Below, one piece after another: positions 32,245 to 39,482 of a stretch of DNA of 43,646 nucleotides. The DNA comes from Rhodospirillales bacterium (GTDB taxonomy: Bacteria > Pseudomonadota > Alphaproteobacteria > BOG-932 > Roseiterribacteraceae), in NCBI GenBank assembly GCA_028291365.1, contig JAQGIE010000206.1, positions 1 through 43,646 of the forward strand, in the 5' to 3' direction. A program made the translations under genes and the position numbers. Each line of letters begins with the position of its first letter. Within the stretch, counting starts at the first letter, position 1. Below the pieces are notes generated by a model. That model searched no databases. It was not told the DNA's origin and worked only from the letters and a program-made list of their open reading frames with translations.

Positions 32245-32985
32245 CTAAAGGACGCCGATCATCGTCCCAACCAGCGGGTGGCGAACGATGTCGGCTTCTT
32301 CGAGCCGGATCACCGCGATGCCGGGCAGCGGGGCCAGTCGGTGGGCCACCTGGTCCAGCCCGGACATGCCGTCGAGCAGATCCGACTGACCCGGATCGCC
32401 GGTGACGACCATGGTCGAATGCCAACCCAACCGGGTCAGCAGCATCTTCATCTGCGCGTAGGTGCAATTCTGCGCTTCGTCGATGACGATGAACGCGTTG
32501 TTCAGCGTGCGACCGCGCATGAAACCGATCGGCGCGATTTCGATTTCGCCTTCCTGCATCAACTGCCGCAGGCGTTTGGTGCCGAGCCGGTCGGTCAGGC
32601 AGTCATAGAGCGGGCGCAGATACGGCGCCATTTTCTCCATCAGGTCGCCGGGCAGGAATCCCAGGCTCTCGCCCGCTTCAATCGCCGGGCGCGACAGGAT
32701 GATGCGCTCGATCTTGCCCGCTTCGAACGCGTCGACCGCGGCCGAAATCGCGAGGTAGGTCTTGCCCGTGCCAGCCGGGCCGATCGCCAGCGTCAGGCTG
32801 TGGTCGGCAATGGCCTCGAGCAGCGCTTGCTGGTTCGAAGAGCGCGGTTTGATCTTGCGGACGTAGCTTTGGTCGCGTCGTTCCTCCTCCATTGGATCCC
32901 AATTGCCGGCCTCCCCTTTTGAAAACAATGGATGCACCTTGGTCGCGGCCTCGGATTGGTGCAGGCGCGCGCTACGCTTTGCCAT
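32245..32985 (-). CDS. PhoH-family P-loop ATPase
   Basis: 246 residues. Walker A is GPAGTGKT (residues 69-76), Walker B FIVIDEAQN, and TGDPGQSDL is sensor-like; SRPAIEAGESLGFLPGDLMEKM is typical of PhoH. The family is linked to RNA metabolism and phosphate stress, with uncertain biochemistry. The ATG at 32985 is chosen because GAGGAG is 9 nt upstream; an in-frame extension to 33036 passes through a terminator hairpin. The N-terminal 40 residues are charged and poorly conserved. It has a promoter, a leader and a terminator-like hairpin upstream (33016-33211). Confidence 0.9.
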   Translation of the reverse strand: MAKRSARLHQSEAATKVHPLFSKGEAGNWDPMEEERRDQSYVRKIKPRSSNQQALLEAIADHSLTLAIGPAGTGKTYLAISAAVDAFEAGKIERIILSRPAIEAGESLGFLPGDLMEKMAPYLRPLYDCLTDRLGTKRLRQLMQEGEIEIAPIGFMRGRTLNNAFIVIDEAQNCTYAQMKMLLTRLGWHSTMVVTGDPGQSDLLDGMSGLDQVAHRLAPLPGIAVIRLEEADIVRHPLVGTMIGVL

Positions 32986-33015
32986 CGGGGAGCTCCTCGA
33001 ACGGGGCGGTGGTGG

Positions 33016-33046
33016 AAACAAAAAACCCTGTCGCAAGCGACAGGGT
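33016..33046 (-). terminator. Terminator/attenuator hairpin upstream of phoH
   Basis: ACCCTGTCGC (33025-33034) pairs perfectly with GCGACAGGGT (33037-33046) around a 2-nt loop. On the minus strand it is followed by TTTTTTGTTT. It stands 31 nt upstream of the phoH-like start codon and about 130 nt after a candidate transcription start. Confidence 0.75.
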
Positions 33047-33176
33047 CAGACGTGACGAACGAACGTGTGGACGCGAGAGCAACGCGACAGGCCGCGGACG
33101 ACCAAGGAATGTTGGCGGTCGAAGGGGCGGCAATGGCGACGCTCACCTCTCGCAGGATTCGGGGACCGAATCAGTC
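33016..33176 (-). ncRNA. Candidate ~160-nt small RNA or attenuated leader
   Basis: Bounded by a good minus-strand promoter (33183-33211) and the intrinsic terminator at 33016-33046. The interval has internal pairing: GATTCGG/CCGAATC with a 3-nt loop near its 5' end, and GCGAGAG near the start pairs with CTCTCGC about 80 nt later. No conserved protein is visible. The length is in the 6S RNA range, but I could not confirm the 6S consensus. It could equally be the regulated leader of the phoH gene. Confidence 0.4.
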
Positions 33177-33182
33177 ACTCCG

Positions 33183-33211
33183 ATCGTACGCTGGCCTAGA
33201 CTCCTTGTCAG
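33183..33211 (-). promoter_or_regulatory. Candidate promoter for the phoH leader or small RNA
   Basis: On the minus strand, CTGACA (complement of 33206-33211, 5 of 6 consensus), a 17-bp spacer and TACGAT (complement of 33183-33188, 4 of 6). The start point would be near 33176. Confidence 0.5.
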
Positions 33212-33250
33212 CCGTGGCGTGGAAGTTCTTGATGTAACGACGAGGTTCCT

Positions 33251-33475
33251 ATGGTCCATCGGCAACAGACGCCGCCCCCCGCGGCGGCTTCGCGGATCGC
33301 GGATGAAGAGAGCGGGACCGAAGGCGAGAGCCTGCGCCGGTCCCTCTTCGCCCTCGACGCGATGCGCCAGCGCGGCCTGATCGACGAGGCGACCTGGCAG
33401 GAGCGCCGCCGCGCCCTGATCGCGGCCGAAAAAGACCCGGCCAGACTCAATCCCTGCACCGGCGATGGGGAATAG
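33251..33475 (+). CDS. Small SHOCT-like protein
   Basis: 74 residues, soluble. The C-terminal half (SLFALDAMRQRGLIDEATWQERRRALIA) has the pattern of a SHOCT-type short helical domain: leucine-rich helix, G-L-I-(D/T)-E-x-x-(W/F)-x-x-(R/K)-(R/K). This element is often found at the C-termini of membrane or stress proteins and its function is not defined. The N-terminal 25 residues are disordered and Pro/Ala/Glu-rich. It is divergent from the phoH leader and about 55 nt upstream of the ECF sigma gene, with which it may be co-transcribed. Confidence 0.6.
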   Translation: MVHRQQTPPPAAASRIADEESGTEGESLRRSLFALDAMRQRGLIDEATWQERRRALIAAEKDPARLNPCTGDGE

Positions 33476-33530
33476 AGACGCCGGCTGATACGTCCTCGCG
33501 ACGCGGGACAATGAGCCGGTCCCCGCAGGA

Positions 33531-34154
33531 TTGGATTTCGATGCGGCGAACAGTTTGATCGCTTTTTTTTCCGGACGCGGCCGGCGTGAGACGGATGGCA
33601 AGCCGAACGCGGATTCAAATGAATCCGCGACCGACTTCTCCGATCGGCTTCTCACGCATCTGCCGCGGCTGCGCCGCTATGCGATCTCACTGACGCGCAA
33701 CGTCACATTGGCGGATGATCTGGTGCAGGACTGTATCGAACGAGCCTGTCGCAAACAGGACCTGTTGCAGGATCCCGAACGGCTGATGGGCTGGCTGCGA
33801 ACCACGCTGATCAACCTGTATCGCGACAATCTGCGGCGCGAGCGGCGGCGCGGCGCGCCGGTCGAGCTGGACGCGGTGGTCGACCTCGCCGGCTCGGAGC
33901 CGCAACCGTCGGATTGGCTGGCGATGAAGGAATTGGCGCGCGCCATGGACCAGCTGTCGCCGGATCATCGCGAGATTCTTCTGCTCGCAGCCCTCGAAGA
34001 CCTGTCCTATCGCGAGATCGCCGAGACGCTGCGCCTGCCGATCGGCACCGTCATGTCGCGCCTGTCGCGCGCACGCGCGCAGTTGCGCGAGACGCTGGAG
34101 CGCCCAGATGGCGCCGCGTCGCAGCCGATCCGTCGCGCCGGAGGGTCGACATGA
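33531..34154 (+). CDS. ECF-type RNA polymerase sigma factor
   Basis: Up to 207 residues. Region 2 (about residues 40-105, LPRLRRYAISLTRNVTLADDLVQDCIERACRK and MGWLRTTLINLYRDNLRRERR) binds core and the -10 element. Region 4 (about 138-185, LSPDHREILLLAALEDLSYREIAETLRLPIGTVMSRLSRARAQLRE) contains the helix-turn-helix for the -35. There is no region 1 or 3. The N-terminus is uncertain: TTG at 33531 or TTG at 33555, and a run of eight T at 33563-33570 lies just inside. The stop overlaps the anti-sigma ATG by 4 nt. Confidence 0.88.
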   Translation: MDFDAANSLIAFFSGRGRRETDGKPNADSNESATDFSDRLLTHLPRLRRYAISLTRNVTLADDLVQDCIERACRKQDLLQDPERLMGWLRTTLINLYRDNLRRERRRGAPVELDAVVDLAGSEPQPSDWLAMKELARAMDQLSPDHREILLLAALEDLSYREIAETLRLPIGTVMSRLSRARAQLRETLERPDGAASQPIRRAGGST

Positions 34155-34900
34155 ACGACGCACGCGTCACCGACATCGAACTCAACGCCTTCGTCGACGA
34201 CGAGCTCGACGAAACGCGCCACCGCGAGGTCGAAGCGCTGCTCGAGCACGCGCCCGAGCTCGCCGCGCGCGTCGCACTCTATCGCGCCGACATGGCGCGC
34301 ATTGCGCGGCTGCATGCGCCGCTGCTCGATCTGCCCTTGCCGCCGCGTCTGGTCGATGCGGCGCGGCGCGGCGCGGCGCGCAAGTCGCGCACGCCGAACG
34401 CGGTCTGGGCCGGCCTGGCCGCGGCGGCCGTGCTGCTGCTGGCGGTATGGATCGGTCCGATGCTGCGCAACCGCCCGGAACCGATGGTCGCCGAAGCGCT
34501 TTCAGCGCGCGCCGGCGCAGCGCGACCGGTGCGTGAAGTGGCGCTCGACCGGCTGACCTCGCGCAGCGAGCGCGACCAGGTGCTGCAAGCGGCCCTGACC
34601 GTGCCGGTCCGCGTGCCCGATCTCGAACGTGCGGGCTTCGAGCTCACCGGCATGAAGCTGTATGACGACAGCGCTGGACGGCAGGCGGTGCAGATCACCT
34701 ATCGCGACCGGCAGGCGCGATCCTTCACCGTCTATCTTCGCACGCCGACCGGCACCGACCGCTTCGACCTGCAGCAGCATGACGCCCTGCAGGTCTGCAT
34801 CTGGCAGAACGATTCGATGGGCGTGGTGATGCTAGGCGACATGTCGGCGCGCGAGATGTTGCACGTCGCGGCGCTGACCTACGCCGACCTGGAGTTCTGA
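34151..34900 (+). CDS. Membrane anti-sigma factor
   Basis: 249 residues. The cytoplasmic N-terminal anti-sigma domain (residues about 5-55, DIELNAFVDDELDETRHREVEALLEHAPELAARV) is typical of proteobacterial ECF anti-sigmas. It has no HxxxCxxC zinc motif. One TM helix follows (about 80-100, VWAGLAAAAVLLLAVWIGPML), then a periplasmic sensor-like domain of about 145 residues. The ATG at 34151 overlaps the sigma stop (ATGA), so the two are coupled and stoichiometric. The signal it senses is unknown; neighbouring genes point to envelope or redox state. Confidence 0.88.
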   Translation: MNDARVTDIELNAFVDDELDETRHREVEALLEHAPELAARVALYRADMARIARLHAPLLDLPLPPRLVDAARRGAARKSRTPNAVWAGLAAAAVLLLAVWIGPMLRNRPEPMVAEALSARAGAARPVREVALDRLTSRSERDQVLQAALTVPVRVPDLERAGFELTGMKLYDDSAGRQAVQITYRDRQARSFTVYLRTPTGTDRFDLQQHDALQVCIWQNDSMGVVMLGDMSAREMLHVAALTYADLEF

Positions 34901-34921
34901 TCCAGCCAGCCGCGAAATTAG

Positions 34922-34958
34922 AAAGCATGATCCGATCCAGTGGATCAAATCATGCTTT
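34922..34958. repeat. Imperfect palindrome related to the 19899 element
   Basis: AAAGCATGATCCGATCCA pairs imperfectly with TGGATCAAATCATGCTTT (two mismatches where the other copy has GG). It lies between the convergent anti-sigma and DUF1329 genes and overlaps the DUF1329 stop codon. It shares GCATGATCCGATCCA with the perfect palindrome at 19899-19932. It can act as a terminator for both sides: T-tract CTTTTA on plus, CTTTCTAATTT on minus. Confidence 0.65.
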
Positions 34959-36316
34959 TAGTCGGGGCTTTCGCGCGACAGCTGCTCGGGTGAGAACGCC
35001 AGGTCACCTTGGGGCGACTCGTGCTTGTACTGCACCGCTTCGTCGTTGAAGGAAAAGGCGAACAGATAGCCGCCGCCAAGCAGATCGTAGGTGATGCGCG
35101 AGCCGAGCACGACGGCCGGCAGGTCGGGGACCAGATACATGGTGCCGTGGCTGAACTTCCACAGCCGCCCCGCCTCGTCCCATGCGTCCGCGTACACGGC
35201 AAACCAGGTATCTTCGTCGAGATAGAAACGACGACGCGGAACCGTATGCCGTTTTCCGGGCGCCAAAGTGGCTTCGACCACCCAGACGCGATGCAGCTCG
35301 TAGCGCAGCGCGCCATTGCGCAGATGCGTCGGCCCGACCAGGTCGGCGACCGGCGTGCGATGAAAGCGGTTATTGTTGTACGGCACGATCATCTCGCGCT
35401 TGCCGAGCAGGCGGAACTGGTAGCGATCGGGACTGCCGCTATAGACGTAATAGTCGTCGAAACTCTCGATGCCGGCGCCGTCGGGCGTCGGCGTGTCGTA
35501 GGAAAGCAGCGGCGAACGGCGCACGCGCCGCTCGCGCGGGAGATACTGCCAGGCCTGAATCGGCTGCCGCGCGAGATCGACCGGTTGCCACAGAAGATAG
35601 CCCCGCCCGGCCAGGGCCGGCGGCCCGTCGCTCAGTTCCCGCCGCTTGAAATAGTAGCCGGCGAAATTGCCCAGTGTGGCGGCCGGATCGTAGTAGGGAA
35701 ATTCGACGCGCTCGTGATAGGCGTTGGTTCTTTCCACCCTCCCGTCGGCGGCGATGAAATAGTTGCTGACATGGCCTGCACGCGCCACGCCCCAGAAGGC
35801 GAGCAGATGGTTCCAGATCGCCTCGAATCCATCTTTCGGTATCGGGAAGGGAATACCGCCGATGGCGCCGTCGACACCGGCCGCGATTCCCTGCGCGCCG
35901 GCATGGGCGCCCGCGGCGTTGGCGCGGATATTCTCGTAGATGCGCGTCGGCAAGGCCGCGGTGCGATGCGTTGGGTAGACGTCGATCCGATAGGCCGGAT
36001 CTTTGGCGAACAGCGCCTTCTGTCCTTCCGGCAGGCGGTCGGCGAAACGGCTGAGATTGTCGGCGGTGATCGAATAGAGCGGCCGTTCGTTCGCAAACGG
36101 ATCGATCCGCGGCTGGCCGACGACATAGCCGGGCGGCACGGTCGTATAGCCGCCGGTCCAGGCCGGAATCGTCCCGTCGGGATTGCCGGCGCGTTCGGCG
36201 CCGACCGGGGTCAGGCTGCGTCCGAGTTCCGCCACCTGGTCCGGCGCAACGGCTGCGCGCGCCGCCGAGGCGAACAGAGCGAGGGCGCAACAGGCGAGGC
36301 GGATCGAACGTTTCAT
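34958..36316 (-). CDS. DUF1329-family exported protein
   Basis: 452 residues. MKRSIRLACCALALFASAARA is a clear Sec signal peptide (cleavage after about residue 21), and the start is ATG at 36316. The mature part has the DUF1329 pattern: AELGRSLTPVGAERAGNPDGTIPAWTGG, PYNNNRFH, and RRRFYLDEDTWFAVYADAWDEAGRLWKF. Related to outer-membrane lipoprotein-sorting (LolA/B-like) folds, these proteins usually accompany DUF1302 outer-membrane proteins and are linked to hydrophobic-compound or surface-lipid export. It is divergent from the DUF1302 gene, with only 18 nt between the start codons. Confidence 0.88.
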   Translation of the reverse strand: MKRSIRLACCALALFASAARAAVAPDQVAELGRSLTPVGAERAGNPDGTIPAWTGGYTTVPPGYVVGQPRIDPFANERPLYSITADNLSRFADRLPEGQKALFAKDPAYRIDVYPTHRTAALPTRIYENIRANAAGAHAGAQGIAAGVDGAIGGIPFPIPKDGFEAIWNHLLAFWGVARAGHVSNYFIAADGRVERTNAYHERVEFPYYDPAATLGNFAGYYFKRRELSDGPPALAGRGYLLWQPVDLARQPIQAWQYLPRERRVRRSPLLSYDTPTPDGAGIESFDDYYVYSGSPDRYQFRLLGKREMIVPYNNNRFHRTPVADLVGPTHLRNGALRYELHRVWVVEATLAPGKRHTVPRRRFYLDEDTWFAVYADAWDEAGRLWKFSHGTMYLVPDLPAVVLGSRITYDLLGGGYLFAFSFNDEAVQYKHESPQGDLAFSPEQLSRESPD

Positions 36317-36334
36317 GCGCAGGTTCAGCCGACA

Positions 36335-37927
36335 ATGCCACTCGCCCGCTCCCGCAACCAGCGCTTCGGCGTAGCGTCTCTCCTGATGGCGCTGGGTCTC
36401 GCCGTCGCAGCCCCAGCCGCGGGCGCACCGATCGACACCGGCAGCGACGTTGCGCTGCGCTGGGACACGACGGTCTGGCTCACGACATTGCTGCAGCCGG
36501 GACGTGCGACACTCAACCTGCGCAATTATTGCGACGGCACGGCCGGACGCCAAAGCGACTGTACCTATCAAGGCGTTCGCCAAGGCCGGCTCGACGTCGC
36601 GACCTCGCTCGATCTCAGCATGCAATGGTTCAGCGCGCGTGCCGGTGCCATCGCCTGGTACGACGCGGTCGATCGGCCGGATCACCACGATCTGCGCGGC
36701 GTCGAGATCGACACCTCAGCGCATGGCGGCCAGGCGGTCGAGGTCTACGAGGCATTCCTGCGCGGCGAGTTCGACCTGGCCGGCGGTCGCCTCTCGGTGC
36801 GGGCCGGTCGCCAGTCGCTGATCTGGGGCGAGACGCTGTTCTTCACCAGCAATGGCATCGCAGCGGCGCAGGCGCCGGTCGACACCTATCGCCCACAAAC
36901 GCGCGGCGGCTATAGCGGCACCGATGCATTCCTGCCGGTGAACCAGATTTCGGTGAATTGGCAACCCGCCGGCGGCTGGTCGGTCGAAGCCTATGCGCAA
37001 CTCGAATGGCGGCGCAGCCGGATCGATCCGCACGACGCCTATGCCAGCGCCAGCGACATACTGGGCGCCGAAGGAAATCGCGCCTTCGGGCTCGACGCCA
37101 GCAACGGCGCGACGCCGATCTATACCCGGATCGGCGACCGGCGGCCGCGCGACGTCGGCGCGTTCGGCTTCGCGTTACGGGGCCATGTCGCCGATCTGGA
37201 CGTCGGTCTCTATGCCATTCGCTACAATGCCACGACTCCGACAGTGCTGATCCAGCCCGGGCGTGACGGACCGAGGACGTACCAGCTCGACTACAAGCGC
37301 GACATCGAGCTCTACGGACTCAGCGTCGCGGGCCCGCTCGGCGATGCCGAGTTCGGCTTTGAACTTTCGGCGCGGCGCAATGCGCCGCTGGTCAATGGCG
37401 GCGTGGTGGTTCCGAACGGGTCGAACCTGGCCACGGTCGCACGGGACGAGGTCGAGCCGATCGGCGACTCGCTGCATGCCCAGTTCTCCTGGATGCAGAA
37501 ATTGTCGCCGTCATCGCTGCTCGTCGGCGGCGCCGATTGGAGCGGCGAGATCGCCGCCAACCAGCTGCTCGATCGCAATGACGCGGCGCGACGGCAGCCG
37601 GCACGCACGCGCTTCGCCGCCTCGGTCCGCACCGTTCTCGCGCCGCATATCTTTCAGGTGCTGCCGCATCTCGATCTCAGCCTGCCGATCAGTGTCGGCT
37701 ATAATTTCGTCGGCCTGTCGTCGCTCGACCCGGCGATGAATCGCGGCACCGGGGATATCAGCATCGGGATTCGCGCTGATTTCCAGCAAGCCTGGAAGGC
37801 CGAGCTGACGCTCACCCACTATTTCGGCCGCGCCAAGAACGCCGATACCGTGTTCGGCGGCGGCGGCGCGTTGCAGCCTCTGTCGAACTGGGATTCGATC
37901 CAGATCACGCTGCAACGCAGCTTCTGA
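36335..37927 (+). CDS. DUF1302-family outer-membrane beta-barrel protein
   Basis: 530 residues. The N-terminal MPLARSRNQRFGVASLLMALGLAVAAPAAGA is a signal peptide. The mature chain is rich in alternating beta strands and ends ...SIQITLQRSF, the aromatic C-terminal residue needed for BAM-dependent insertion. RAGRQSLIWGETLFFTSNGI and the LNRYCDG-like early region fit DUF1302. It pairs functionally with DUF1329 and likely forms an outer-membrane channel or barrel. Unlike the usual same-strand arrangement it is divergent from its partner. Confidence 0.85.
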   Translation: MPLARSRNQRFGVASLLMALGLAVAAPAAGAPIDTGSDVALRWDTTVWLTTLLQPGRATLNLRNYCDGTAGRQSDCTYQGVRQGRLDVATSLDLSMQWFSARAGAIAWYDAVDRPDHHDLRGVEIDTSAHGGQAVEVYEAFLRGEFDLAGGRLSVRAGRQSLIWGETLFFTSNGIAAAQAPVDTYRPQTRGGYSGTDAFLPVNQISVNWQPAGGWSVEAYAQLEWRRSRIDPHDAYASASDILGAEGNRAFGLDASNGATPIYTRIGDRRPRDVGAFGFALRGHVADLDVGLYAIRYNATTPTVLIQPGRDGPRTYQLDYKRDIELYGLSVAGPLGDAEFGFELSARRNAPLVNGGVVVPNGSNLATVARDEVEPIGDSLHAQFSWMQKLSPSSLLVGGADWSGEIAANQLLDRNDAARRQPARTRFAASVRTVLAPHIFQVLPHLDLSLPISVGYNFVGLSSLDPAMNRGTGDISIGIRADFQQAWKAELTLTHYFGRAKNADTVFGGGGALQPLSNWDSIQITLQRSF

Positions 37928-37935
37928 TCCTGCCG

Positions 37936-39297
37936 TCAGAACGCGATCCAGCTGTAGACGAACATCGTATTCTTGTCCGAAGCGCCGCGGCTCGTGCCGT
38001 CGAATTTCTCGTAGGCGACATATTGCACGCCGAGACGCGCATTGAGCCACGGCCAGAACGACGGCCCACCATGGGCGAACGGCGTATAACTGATCTCGCC
38101 GATCCAGCCGGAACTGTTGGGCGATCCGTTGTCGGTGCCGTTCTTGGTCGTGTCGCTGTTCCCGCGCACGGCGAAATAGCCGGACGTCAGGCTATAGGTG
38201 CGGTCATAGGCGTAGGTCGCCGAGGCGCGCATGCTGCGCAGCGAACCTTGTGACAGATCGGCAAGGCCTAGCGCCTGGCTCGCCGACAGATCCTGATGTT
38301 CATGGATCCAGCTCGCACGGAGCGTCACGGTGCTTGGTTGGCCCAGATATTGATACTGGGCGTCGACACCGATGTCGGTCGCACGATCGGCGCCGAAGCC
38401 GTGCTGGCGGTCGGGCGAGGTCCGTCCGCGCATGCCGAACGTGCCGACTTCGAGCCAATGCGCATCCCAATGCTGCTCGACCGCCAGTCGCCAATAAGGC
38501 GAGATCCCGACCAGCGGATTCTCCTTGGCCGGATCGACGCCAAGCGCAACTTCGGTGCGCCGCGGCAACGATCGGTAGCCCGACACTTCGGCATAAAGAA
38601 AGTCGCCGAGAAATATGTAGCCGCCGAGCCCGAGCACGCGTTGCGACGCGGCGCCTTCGAGCAGCGTCGCGGCGGCGGGCGTCGGCGCCAGGCCCGAGCT
38701 GATATACGGGAAGCCCCATGCCGGCGTCGTATTCCAGACGTCCTGCACGCTCGGATTATTGTTCAGCGTGATGCCCCAGAGCATCGGCTGTCCGAACAGC
38801 GAGCCCTTGTCAGCATAGCGCAAGTCGAGATTGTCCCAGGCGAACGTGCGACCGATCCCGTCGAACGTCACCTGCGCGAAGGCACCGAACTGGCCCGCGA
38901 TGCGCCCGCCATAGAAAACTGACGCCTGGTCGACCGCGAGATTGTTATTGGGACCGAAATGCGGCGCCGCACCACCGGCCTGATCGGCGCGCGTGCGCGT
39001 GAAGCTCGTTTCCAACATCGCCGAGAGATGATCGAGCGGTTGCGGATCGCCCTTGGTCAGCGTGTAGCCGCCCAGTTTGAAACGGCGACCGAACGGCGTG
39101 AGTTCGGGAAAGCTCGTATGGCATGCGGTGCACGGCAACCCGGTCTGGCGCGCGAACGACGGCACGGCGCGCGCCGGAATGGTGGCCAACAGAATCCATA
39201 GCGCAGCGCCGACGAAAAAACCGAAGGCCAGCAAAGCTGTCCCAGGCAAGCGGCGTGTCGGGATCGCATCGTGTTTGGAAGCAGGCAGGTTTCGCAC
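37936..39297 (-). CDS. Heme-c-containing outer-membrane-like protein
   Basis: About 453 residues from the GTG at 39297. A hydrophobic N-terminal helix (about 20-42) is followed by PSFARQTGLPCTACHTSFPELTPFGRRFKLGGYTL, one CXXCH heme-c site at 56-60. The rest has beta-barrel character with alternating aromatic strands and ends MFVYSWIAF with a terminal Phe. Such monoheme barrel-like proteins are usually annotated just 'cytochrome c' and their role is unclear; electron transfer across the outer membrane is one possibility. The start is uncertain: the frame is open to 39462, and an AGGAG-preceded ATG at 39338 is in another frame. Confidence 0.75.
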   Translation of the reverse strand: MRNLPASKHDAIPTRRLPGTALLAFGFFVGAALWILLATIPARAVPSFARQTGLPCTACHTSFPELTPFGRRFKLGGYTLTKGDPQPLDHLSAMLETSFTRTRADQAGGAAPHFGPNNNLAVDQASVFYGGRIAGQFGAFAQVTFDGIGRTFAWDNLDLRYADKGSLFGQPMLWGITLNNNPSVQDVWNTTPAWGFPYISSGLAPTPAAATLLEGAASQRVLGLGGYIFLGDFLYAEVSGYRSLPRRTEVALGVDPAKENPLVGISPYWRLAVEQHWDAHWLEVGTFGMRGRTSPDRQHGFGADRATDIGVDAQYQYLGQPSTVTLRASWIHEHQDLSASQALGLADLSQGSLRSMRASATYAYDRTYSLTSGYFAVRGNSDTTKNGTDNGSPNSSGWIGEISYTPFAHGGPSFWPWLNARLGVQYVAYEKFDGTSRGASDKNTMFVYSWIAF

Positions 39298-39482
39298 AAG
39301 CCACCGTTCTGGTCGAGGTCCGGCCCCAGACGCCGCATGCCCTGCTCCTATTCCCTTCGTTCGGAAATTCGCCGTGGAATAGATCGATACGTCCCGTCGT
39401 CGTTCGCCTGCTTCGTCAATGATCGCGTCGACTCGTCGACCGGCTCGACCGGTCCGCGGCACGCGCAGAAGGAGGACGTTTC

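Noticed and set aside
33016-33176. Firm 6S RNA call
   Set aside because: Length and terminal pairing fit loosely, but I could not verify the central bubble and conserved closing stems by eye.
33914-34150. Extension of the anti-sigma frame into the sigma gene
   Set aside because: Shadow of region 4 of the sigma factor; ATG 34151 has the classic ATGA overlap.
35009-36334. Extension of the DUF1302 frame 442 codons upstream, antisense to DUF1329
   Set aside because: The upstream part is a shadow; the signal peptide at 36335 defines the real start.
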